Below are positions 6,881 to 13,140 of a DNA stretch of 32,491 nucleotides, piece by piece. A model generated the notes under the pieces. It saw nothing but the letters and a program-made list of their open reading frames with translations. It did no database searches and was not told the origin of the DNA. The stretch spans positions 1-32,491 of the forward strand of contig NZ_CM000957.1 of NCBI RefSeq assembly GCF_000143625.1. Direction: 5' to 3'. The DNA is from Candidatus Regiella insecticola LSR1 (GTDB lineage: Bacteria; Pseudomonadota; Gammaproteobacteria; Enterobacterales; Enterobacteriaceae). Position 1 is the stretch's first letter. Each line of letters starts with the position of its first letter. Both the position numbers and the translations under genes were made by a program.

Positions 6881-7589
6881 ATCTACAATCGCCGTACATC
6901 TTGCTATGGCTCTTCAGGAACGAGGCGACAGAGTGCTTTTTGTTGAACTTGATCCGCAGGGTAACGCTAGTAAGACTTTAGAAAAGGCTGGAGGTGTGGC
7001 GGCACTTCAGGCAAGCCAACTTTTTGAAGAACAACAGTTAACTATTACGCCAAATGAAGGCATTACGTTAATCAATGCTGATGCAAAGATGGCTGATATT
7101 GAACGCGCCCCGTTAACGGTTATGTCAACCTTTAAAGACCACCTTACCGCGCTGGCGTCTCAGTTTGATCATTGTGTCATTGATACCCCACCTACCCTTG
7201 GTTTGCGTATGTCATCGGCGCTTATCGTTGCAAATCATGTGTTGTCGCCAATAGAGCTGGAAGAATATTCCATTGATGGCATTACAAAAATGCTGCAAAC
7301 CATTTTTGGTGTTAAGTTGAAATGGAATCCTGATCTGAACTTTTTAGGCATGTTACCTAATCGCTTTAATTCCCGTTCAGAAGACCAGAAGAAAACATTA
7401 ATGAATCTGGTAGAGAACTACGCTCATCTGTTAATTCGAGCGCGGATCGGCATTCGTTCATCAATTCCAGAAGCCCTTTCCGAAGGTATTCCGGTATGGC
7501 AGTTAAAGAAAACATCTGCGCGTGAGGCAGGGAAAGAATTTCAGGAAGCTTTTAAGCTCATTTTTGAAAAAATGGGGGTTGCCAAATGA
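6837..7589 (+). CDS. incC: IncC/ParA-family partition ATPase
   Basis: 250-residue ParA/MinD-type ATPase. The deviant Walker A is at residues 8-17 ('NQKGGVGKST'), switch/Walker A' 'ELDPQGN' at about 38-44, Walker B 'HCVIDTPP' near 112-119. It drives plasmid segregation over the nucleoid together with the ParB-type KorB encoded next. The gene overlaps korA upstream by 44 bp and korB downstream by 4 bp (ATGA), so the three are one operon. Length and motifs are complete; no sign of decay. Confidence 0.9.
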   Translation: MNIITVTNQKGGVGKSTIAVHLAMALQERGDRVLFVELDPQGNASKTLEKAGGVAALQASQLFEEQQLTITPNEGITLINADAKMADIERAPLTVMSTFKDHLTALASQFDHCVIDTPPTLGLRMSSALIVANHVLSPIELEEYSIDGITKMLQTIFGVKLKWNPDLNFLGMLPNRFNSRSEDQKKTLMNLVENYAHLLIRARIGIRSSIPEALSEGIPVWQLKKTSAREAGKEFQEAFKLIFEKMGVAK

Positions 7590-8710
7590 GCGCCAAAAAG
7601 GGATTGGATTTAAGCGGGCTGGATAACTTTTCAGCTTTGATGGGAGGCGCCCCGGCCCTTACTCAATCAGCGGCTTCAACAGACGTACCTGAAGGTTTCG
7701 CAGGAAACCTTATCCGTGTTCCTCTGAAAAAAATTCATAAGGATGCAGATAACGCCAGAAAGACTATTGACCCGCATGAACTCCGTGAGCTGGCCGATTC
7801 AATGAAGTCTGTAAATCCGGCAACCGGAAAACCACGTGGTAACAAAAACCCGGTAAGCCTGAAGCCTCATCCAGATATACCGGGGGAATATATTCTTAAT
7901 GCCGGTGAGCGCCGTTGTGCTGCTGCTGAACTTGCCGAGTTACCTGATGTTCTGGCATTCATTGATGAGGACGCCGACGAATTTGATAATGCAGTCGATA
8001 ACATTCAGCGCGTAGCTCTTTCACCAATTGAAACCGCTACGTTTATCCAGCGCCGGATTGAGAAAGGCGATAAAAAAAGCGCCATTGCGGCCCGGTTGGG
8101 TAAGCCAGCATCGTTTGTATCAGATCATATTATTTTCTTTGATATGGCTGATTGTATTCGCGATATGTACGACAGTGGCCGTGTTGTCTCTATGCAAGCA
8201 ATGGCCCTGTTACATCGCGCCTATAAAAAACACGCTGAAGAAGTAGAGGCTTTTTGTTCCGAAGCACAAGACGAGCTAACCACTGCTGATGTGCGGGCTT
8301 TTTGTGATTCACTCAAAGAGCCGGAATCTAAAGCCGTGAATACGTCAGGTGAAAATGAAGAAGGTCAGGAGCTGCCGAGCGATGCCAACGCATGGATCGG
8401 AGGGAGTGCCGATAGCGACGAACTGGAGAAGGGCGAAGAGCAGCAACCTTTAGTTATTGATGGCGAACCAATCAGCGGCGGCCCATTTTCTGATTTGGAA
8501 GATGAAGCCAGCAAAATCATTGCCGCAGATGAGGTAAGCGACAAGATTAAAAAGGCGATTGTCCAGATTCAATATGATGAACGCCCAGCGCGATTACTCA
8601 CGAACCGCCGAGCTTCTTATGGGTTCGGTTGGATTAAATACGATGATGATGGCAGTGAAGACGAGGTTGATTTAAAGGACGTTAGCGTTGTTGCCATTGT
8701 TGAAGGTTGA
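7586..8710 (+). CDS. korB: KorB/ParB-family partition and repressor protein
   Basis: 374-residue ParB-like protein. The ParB N-terminal domain ('IRVPLKKIHKDADNARK', 'NPVSLKPHP', 'YILNAGERRCAAAEL') covers about 40-135. A helix-turn-helix segment ('KSAIAARLGKPASFVSDHI') lies near 165-185. An acidic linker follows, and a C-terminal SH3-like domain ('RPARLLTNRRASYGFGWIKYDD'). IncP KorB both partitions the plasmid and represses transcription from its 13 bp operators. Here the operator sequence is unknown; the repeated TTTCGTGCGCACGAAA is a candidate. Translationally coupled to incC. Confidence 0.87.
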   Translation: MSAKKGLDLSGLDNFSALMGGAPALTQSAASTDVPEGFAGNLIRVPLKKIHKDADNARKTIDPHELRELADSMKSVNPATGKPRGNKNPVSLKPHPDIPGEYILNAGERRCAAAELAELPDVLAFIDEDADEFDNAVDNIQRVALSPIETATFIQRRIEKGDKKSAIAARLGKPASFVSDHIIFFDMADCIRDMYDSGRVVSMQAMALLHRAYKKHAEEVEAFCSEAQDELTTADVRAFCDSLKEPESKAVNTSGENEEGQELPSDANAWIGGSADSDELEKGEEQQPLVIDGEPISGGPFSDLEDEASKIIAADEVSDKIKKAIVQIQYDERPARLLTNRRASYGFGWIKYDDDGSEDEVDLKDVSVVAIVEG

Positions 8711-8721
8711 GGCGGGCAATT

Positions 8722-8955
8722 ATGAAAAATCGCATAGTGCTAATCAGCGGCGTTATCGCCGCTTTAGTCCTGATTCTTTTTCTGGCGTATCCCTACCTGA
8801 AAAACAGCCAATCATTTTTGGCTGTAGTAGCTATTTTCGTGACGTTTGCAGTATTGGCATTGGCTATACCAGCCAACTTATTTAGCGGGTTGAGGAATTG
8901 GAATCCTTCGATAGGTCAATTCGTCACCTATCCCTTGCGGAACAGCAGCGATTAA
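8722..8955 (+). CDS. Small two-helix membrane protein, 77 aa
   Basis: Two hydrophobic segments (about 5-25 'IVLISGVIAALVLILFLAY' and about 33-55) in a 77-residue protein. No family recognised. It starts at ATG 8722, preceded by GAGGCGGG, rather than at the in-frame TTG 8707. It follows korB by 11 bp and is probably in the kor operon, at the place where IncP-like plasmids carry small accessory genes. Confidence 0.6.
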   Translation: MKNRIVLISGVIAALVLILFLAYPYLKNSQSFLAVVAIFVTFAVLALAIPANLFSGLRNWNPSIGQFVTYPLRNSSD

Positions 8956-8975
8956 GGAAAAACAGACGAGATTGC

Positions 8976-9170
8976 ATGGATAAAAAGGCGAATCAAAATA
9001 TAAAAATTGCAATGATTGGGTTGGTTTTTATGATTCCGGCTGTCGTGTGGTTCGCGTTTACGTGGTACAACAATACCGTCTACGAAAATTCTCTTGCCAT
9101 CATATTAACAATGACACTTACCCCCTTAGCTATGTTGCTGGCTGATTTTCTGTTCAAAAAATACAATTGA
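8976..9170 (+). CDS. Small two-helix membrane protein, 64 aa
   Basis: Starts 'MDKKANQNIKIAM' and has two transmembrane stretches ('IGLVFMIPAVVWFAF', 'LAIILTMTLTPLAMLLADFLF') separated by a short polar loop. The frame is open upstream to a TTG at 8898, but the ATG at 8976 gives the better start. Last gene of the rightward kor operon. No function recognised. Confidence 0.5.
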   Translation: MDKKANQNIKIAMIGLVFMIPAVVWFAFTWYNNTVYENSLAIILTMTLTPLAMLLADFLFKKYN

Positions 9171-9192
9171 TTTATCTATGGCGTTAAAACTC

Positions 9193-9251
9193 GCTGTTGA
9201 TGGGGCCGTAACTAGCAAGCGTAGCGAGTCTGTTACGGTTCCATCAATAGC
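9193..9251. repeat. Long inverted repeat (hairpin, about 20 bp arms)
   Basis: Arm 9193-9212 pairs with 9232-9251: GCTGTTGATGG with CCATCAATAGC (one G-T) and CCGTAAC with GTTACGG; the two bases between could pair as G-U in RNA. The 19-base loop carries CAAGCGTAGCGAGTC, which recurs in similar form at 9255-9269. It lies between the ends of the convergent kor operon and the sprT-like gene. It could be a bidirectional transcript end or a protein-binding site; there is no long T-tract. Confidence 0.55.
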
Positions 9252-9267
9252 CGACAAGCGAAGCGCG

Positions 9268-9969
9268 TCAGTTTGCGACTTCAAAGGCTACGTGACAGTC
9301 TCCACACATCACATTCAGATCAGGTTTTCCCCAAATATTGGTTTCGCACATAGAGCAGGTGTATTTAATCCTGTTTGATTTGTTTTCATTCTTTATCGTC
9401 AATTCGCCATCTTCACCAACTTCAATCCCCATGGCTTCTAAGTCACCGGCGAACTGGTCAGCATTGCCAGATGCAATGGCTTCAAGAAGACGATCCCTTG
9501 CTGGAAATCTATCCATCCATGAACTGGCCACCTTCGATTGCATAGTCGGCCATGCTATCACCTGTTCTGGCCCCGCCGGGTTTCCCCGTTGAGGATGGCA
9601 TTAAACCGATAGACTCCATTTTGTCAGCCCACTCTTTATTGTGGTATCCACGGCGTCCGGGCTTACCAAAATGGTATTGCCAAAGATGGGCCATTTCATG
9701 GACTAGAGTTTGCATAATTTCTTCTGGCGGGTATACGGCAAAATAGGCCGGATTCATTGCTATCTCATCCGTCCGGGTTCCATTGGCGTGAACAAACCTT
9801 TCGGCAGAGAAATAGCCATATGTTTTCTTTTTCCGCTGAAGAGTGATCAGGCAGGGGGGAAGTGAACCATCAAAAAGTGCTTCATTGAAATGGTCATAGG
9901 TAACCTGCAATTCTTCGTAAGTCTGTTGTGTAGGTTTGATTGGCGTATATCTCTCATTTGTTATTGAAT
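9268..9969 (-). pseudogene. SprT-like zinc metalloprotease, frameshifted by a 4 bp duplication
   Basis: Two frames make one SprT-family protein. Upstream frame: 'YDHFNEALFDGSLPPCLITLQ', the active site 'HEMAHLWQYHFG' and a third-ligand His in 'RRGYHNKEW'. Downstream frame: 'MDRFPARDRLLEAI' and a C-terminal zinc ribbon with two Cys-x2-Cys pairs ('CSMCETN', 'CGDCH'). They join at 9509-9520, where ATCC is tandemly duplicated; removing one copy restores '...GQFMDRFPARD'. No in-frame ATG fits the N-terminus: the residue before 'TNERYTPIKP' is ATA, possibly a mutated ATG (start set there). Usual family length would be about 230-240 residues. Confidence 0.75.
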
Positions 9970-10008
9970 TGCACAATCTAAATTGTATCACTTTTAGTTT
10001 GCACAATC
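9969..10008 (-). promoter_or_regulatory. Promoter of the sprT-like gene between direct repeats
   Basis: TTGCACAATC occurs twice, 30 bp apart (9969-9978, 9999-10008; GATTGTGCAA on the coding strand). Between them, on the minus strand, is a -10 TACAAT (9982-9987). Repeats bracketing the -10 look like operator half-sites. Confidence 0.4.
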
Positions 10009-10107
10009 GAAAAAAATACCCGCAAATTTGCCCCTGCTCCTGTTGAGCTGGTTTTGATTTTGGGCCGAGGCGTAGCCGATGGCATGAAATGGCCATTCGT
10101 GCAAAAT

Positions 10108-10123
10108 CTTCGTGCGTACGAAA
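10108..10123. promoter_or_regulatory. 16 bp palindrome, copy 2 (degenerate)
   Basis: CTTCGTGCGTACGAAA, two differences from TTTCGTGCGCACGAAA. Lies upstream of the mob promoter. Confidence 0.4.
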
Positions 10124-10187
10124 AGGATATGGGGGTTATATCTAAAAAAGGCAGGATTCGCAAAATGCTGGCGCATGGCACCGGCTT

Positions 10188-10196
10188 TGCTATAAT
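10188..10196 (+). promoter_or_regulatory. Extended -10 promoter for the mob genes
   Basis: TGCTATAAT is an extended -10 with a perfect hexamer, about 35 bp before the mobC ATG. No good -35 is visible 17 bp upstream, consistent with an extended -10 promoter. Confidence 0.55.
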
Positions 10197-10230
10197 ACCC
10201 CCATCCCTCCATATTGTTAAAGGCCCGCTA

Positions 10231-10746
10231 ATGCCGAGGATCGTTAAGAGAGTTACGCCGGAATTAAAAGAGAAGTGGCAAACCTTTTGTCATGAGCGTG
10301 GTGTTAGTGAATCCGATATGTTGGGACTGTTGCTCGAAAAGGTAACGGCGGGAATAGTGCCTAATGAAGCTAAAGGGTTGGAAGAGCCACGTTCAGATAA
10401 AGTAACGATACGTTTGTCACCGAAAGATATTCACAGCATGACAAAACGCGCCAAGGCTGAAGGGTTTCCCAGCAGAACCACATGGCTTACTAATTTAGTG
10501 TTGGCGACCTTGAGCAAAGAGCCGGTATTAACTGACGCCGAAGTTAATGCTTTGCGGGGTTCCAATCGTGAGTTGGCCGCTATAGGTAGAAACTTGAACC
10601 AGATAGCCAGAACGTTGAACGTAGAGTTTCGTGATAGCGATAAGCTGAACAAAGAATTAATAGACCGGCTGCTTGAACAGATAGATGGCCATCGAGACAA
10701 GGTATCTAACCTTATTGATAGAAACATGAATCGTTGGGGAGGTTAA
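10231..10746 (+). CDS. mobC: MobC-like relaxosome accessory protein
   Basis: 171 residues from ATG 10231 ('MPRIVKRVTPELKEKW'). The middle part is ribbon-helix-helix-like ('DKVTIRLSPKDIHSMTKRAKAEGF') and the C-terminal half has the MobC signature 'LRGSNRELAAIGRNLNQIARTLN'. Such proteins bind oriT and help the relaxase open the DNA. The stop lies inside the ribosome site of the relaxase gene, so the two are coupled. The frame is open upstream, but that part runs through the promoter and is not coding. Confidence 0.82.
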   Translation: MPRIVKRVTPELKEKWQTFCHERGVSESDMLGLLLEKVTAGIVPNEAKGLEEPRSDKVTIRLSPKDIHSMTKRAKAEGFPSRTTWLTNLVLATLSKEPVLTDAEVNALRGSNRELAAIGRNLNQIARTLNVEFRDSDKLNKELIDRLLEQIDGHRDKVSNLIDRNMNRWGG

Positions 10747-10748
10747 CC

Positions 10749-11735
10749 ATGACCGTTGATAGCTTGTTAAAACTCCTTGAGGGGAAAGTAAAGACTAAAT
10801 CCAACAAAACTACAGACCTGAAAGGCAAGGCTAGTCACATAGCTAATCGTGCTTCTGAAGTTATGGTTAAGGTGAGTGGCAATGCAAAAGGCCCAGCTCA
10901 CGTTAAAGCCCATTTAGATTACATCAGCCGTAATGGAAAGCTGGAACTTGAAAATGAACGCGGTGAAATCTTGAGGGGAAAGGACGACGTTAAAGCCGTT
11001 CATAAAGAATGGACTCAGGATCAAGGTAAGACACGTGCTAACACACGTGATACAACTAACGTAGTGCTATCCATGCCGAAAGGAACAGAAGCGAAGGCCG
11101 TGAAAGAATCGGCTAGAGCATTTGCAAAAAAACAATTTGGCGAGAACTACCAGTATGTTTTTGCATTTCATGAAGACGTTGATCACCCGCATGTTCATAT
11201 CAGTATAAAAACCTTGGGTTTCGATGGCAGGCGCTTACATGTCAAAAAAGGCGATCCTCAAATATGGCGTGAAGGATTTGCTAAAGAGCTTCGCGCTAGA
11301 GGGGTTGAAGCTGAAGCAACATCCCGTGCTACACGTGGCGTAGTTAAGAAAGGAATTCATCAGGCGATTATTCATATCCGCAAACGGGGATTAACCCCTG
11401 AAGTCGATAAAGCTAAAATAAAAGAGATCGCTGAAGAGTTTAAAGATAAGAGGGACGGAAAGCCTGAAAAAGTGAAACTGTGGGAAGAGAAAATACAGGC
11501 GAGGCAAAGGGAAGTTAGAAAAGGGTGGTTATCTGCTGCGCAGGAACTTAACCAAAGTTCAGAACCAAGTGATAAAAAGTTGGCCGCTGATATTGTGAAC
11601 TTTGTTAATACCATGCCACCTATGGCTACTGAACGGCATGAAATGGCTAAAGCTGTCAGTCAGAAATTAGCAAGCCAGCAGCCCGGTAAAAAGCAAAACT
11701 CAACTGGCAGAGATAATGATCAGGAAGAACGATAA
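10749..11735 (+). CDS. MOBP-type relaxase
   Basis: 328-residue relaxase/mobilization nuclease (PF03432-like). Motif I tyrosine is likely in 'AHLDYISRNGK' (near residue 55), and motif III is 'HEDVDHPHVHISIKTLG' with the three-His metal site. It would cut one strand at oriT and lead it into the recipient. ATG 10749 is preceded by GGGGAGG at optimal spacing; the upstream TTG at 10734 is not needed. Much shorter than RP4 TraI: only the relaxase domain plus a charged C-terminal tail, and primase functions are encoded separately on the other strand. Sequence looks intact. Confidence 0.85.
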   Translation: MTVDSLLKLLEGKVKTKSNKTTDLKGKASHIANRASEVMVKVSGNAKGPAHVKAHLDYISRNGKLELENERGEILRGKDDVKAVHKEWTQDQGKTRANTRDTTNVVLSMPKGTEAKAVKESARAFAKKQFGENYQYVFAFHEDVDHPHVHISIKTLGFDGRRLHVKKGDPQIWREGFAKELRARGVEAEATSRATRGVVKKGIHQAIIHIRKRGLTPEVDKAKIKEIAEEFKDKRDGKPEKVKLWEEKIQARQREVRKGWLSAAQELNQSSEPSDKKLAADIVNFVNTMPPMATERHEMAKAVSQKLASQQPGKKQNSTGRDNDQEER

Positions 11736-11736
11736 A

Positions 11737-11752
11737 TTTCGTGCGCACGAAA
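11737..11752. promoter_or_regulatory. 16 bp palindrome, copy 3
   Basis: TTTCGTGCGCACGAAA, perfect, starting one base after the relaxase stop. Same 26 bp context as copy 1 (11732-11757). Confidence 0.45.
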
Positions 11753-11770
11753 CCGCACAGGGGAGGGGAG

Positions 11771-11798
11771 ACAGGCGTGCTTTTCCCGCCTGTTTTTT
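11771..11798 (+). terminator. Intrinsic terminator of the mob operon
   Basis: ACAGGCG (11771-11777) and CGCCTGT (11787-11793) form a 7 bp stem with a 9-base loop, followed by T residues to 11798. It ends mobC-relaxase and overlaps the 3' end of the convergent ardC relic. Confidence 0.75.
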
Positions 11799-12921
11799 AA
11801 CGCTCTAAATCCGTATCTTGTTTTAGACCTTTTTTGTTTACTACAACCATATTGGTTTCCTTTATTTTTATTTCCGTATCTGGTTTTTCATGGGTAAGTC
11901 TGGACTGTATTTTTTCCATGAATTTAGCCCGATCTTCTGCGTTGTTAAAACGCTCTGCAAGCTTATCAGCGAGTTTTAAGGCAATGCGCTATCATTCCCC
12001 TCTTTTGGGGCTGTATCGCTTTCTGGTGCGTTTTGAGGGGCTTCCTGCGCCTTTTCTTTCTCATGGCTCAAAAGGTTGGAACTAATAGCTTCAGCGTCTT
12101 TTGCTGCCCTCAGTATTTCTTTTAACGTAAGCGTCGTGTTGTCCGGGATCATGGCCTATTTGTAATTCGTCACCAATCATCAAAGAGGCGATTTCAGCCC
12201 TCAGTTCTTTTTTTGCGTAGGACTCAGAACCAAAGCGCCCGGTTAAATCTCTATCCAGACGGCTTTTGTGTCCGGTTGAATGGCCAGCTTCATGCAATGC
12301 AGTGGCATAGTAATTATCTGCGCTGGGGAATTGGCTACGTTCCGGGAGGTGTATCGAATCTGTAGAAGGGCGGTAGAATGCGCCATCAGCTTGATCATTC
12401 TTGATAGGTACGCTCATGGCCAGCAAGATATTTTCGGCCCGTTCATGGCGTTCCCAATCGGGTTTTGTTGCCGTAACTTCTAATGGCGGTAAGCCCTGAA
12501 TCTGTTCCGCGTTAAATACCACTGCTGAAAAAACTTTTGGGCGTTCAAGCTTCACGGTAATCATTTTTTTCTTACCGTTATCATCCAGTACCGGTTTCCC
12601 TTTATCGTCGAGATTTGGTATTGTATCGGAAAACTTCCAGTATTGAACCAGCGTACCTTTTTCGCCTTTTTGAACCTGCGCATTCACGCTTTGGGCTTGC
12701 TTATACGTCATCCAGCGGGGATCTGTACGCTGTTGCATAGCCAGCCATAAGGCGTTGGCTCCCTTGTAACGAGTACCGCTAACCGGGTTGTGCGGCATTC
12801 TGCTTGAACCCGGTTCCCATGGTTTTTGCCATGGCGCTGTTCCTTCCTCAAGCTGTTTTATCAGACGATCAGCAATTTCTTCATAGAATGGTTTCTTCTC
12901 TTTATCGTCGCCTCTGGCCAT
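11797..12921 (-). pseudogene. ArdC-like antirestriction/metalloprotease-like gene, frameshifted
   Basis: From ATG 12921, the N-terminal ArdC ssDNA-binding domain ('FYEEIADRLIKQLEEGTAPWQKPW', 'NPVSGTRYKGANALWL', 'WMTYKQAQ') and the zincin-like domain with 'HEAGHSTGH' read normally to residue about 265. Near 12123 the frame breaks: TGA ends it at 12091, but the next frame continues 'LKEILRAAKDAEAISSNLLSHEK'. A second shift near 11985 returns to the first frame, giving 'LKLADKLAERFNNAEDRAKFMEKI' to TAA at 11797-11799. Relatives have extra residues after 'GQHDAYV', so a small deletion is likely. The N-terminal 276 residues, with both domains, could still be made. ArdC proteins protect incoming ssDNA from restriction. 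Confidence 0.75.
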
Positions 12922-12924
12922 CGC

Positions 12925-13077
12925 TTAACCCTCCTGCTCGTCTTCAATATCAATCGCCTCTCGTGCATCAGCTTCAGATAATGCGTTTTCTTCAAATGCG
13001 CCTAACTCTTCAGCTTTTTGGCGGCTCATTTCAATTTCACGGCCCGGTATATTCAGATCCAGTATTTTATTGTTCAT
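12925..13077 (-). CDS. Small acidic protein, 50 aa
   Basis: Short frame 'MNNKILDLNIPGREIEMSRQ' to 'AREAIDIEDEQEG', strongly acidic. TAA at 12925-12927 lies next to the ardC ATG (12921), and its last codons supply GGAGGG as the ardC ribosome site, so coupling is likely. It begins 15 bp after a terminator. No family recognised. Confidence 0.5.
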   Translation of the reverse strand: MNNKILDLNIPGREIEMSRQKAEELGAFEENALSEADAREAIDIEDEQEG

Positions 13078-13091
13078 GGCTATTACCCTAT

Positions 13092-13121
13092 AAAAAAGCC
13101 CGGAGCTAAAAGCATCCGGGC
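13092..13121 (-). terminator. Intrinsic terminator after the primase-like gene
   Basis: On the minus strand GCCCGGA/TCCGGGC (7 bp, 10-base loop; 13098-13121) followed by six T. It separates the virD4-primase transcript from the 50 aa ORF and ardC, which would depend on read-through. Confidence 0.8.
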
Positions 13122-13140
13122 CATGGTAGATAACGATAAA

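Larger units (their letters stand above)
10100..10230. other. Candidate oriT
   Basis: Gene-free stretch just before mobC-relaxase, the usual oriT location for MOBP systems. The minus strand holds ATCCTGC (10151-10157), matching the RP4-type nic core ATCCTG^C. An 8 bp inverted repeat, ATGGGGGT (10129-10136) with ACCCCCAT (10196-10203), brackets it. It also contains a degenerate copy of the 16 bp palindrome (10108-10123) and the mob promoter. Functional identity is inference. Confidence 0.5.

Noticed and set aside
10054..10230. N-terminal extension of MobC
   Set aside because: The extension translates the oriT-like and promoter sequence; the ATG at 10231 matches the family start.
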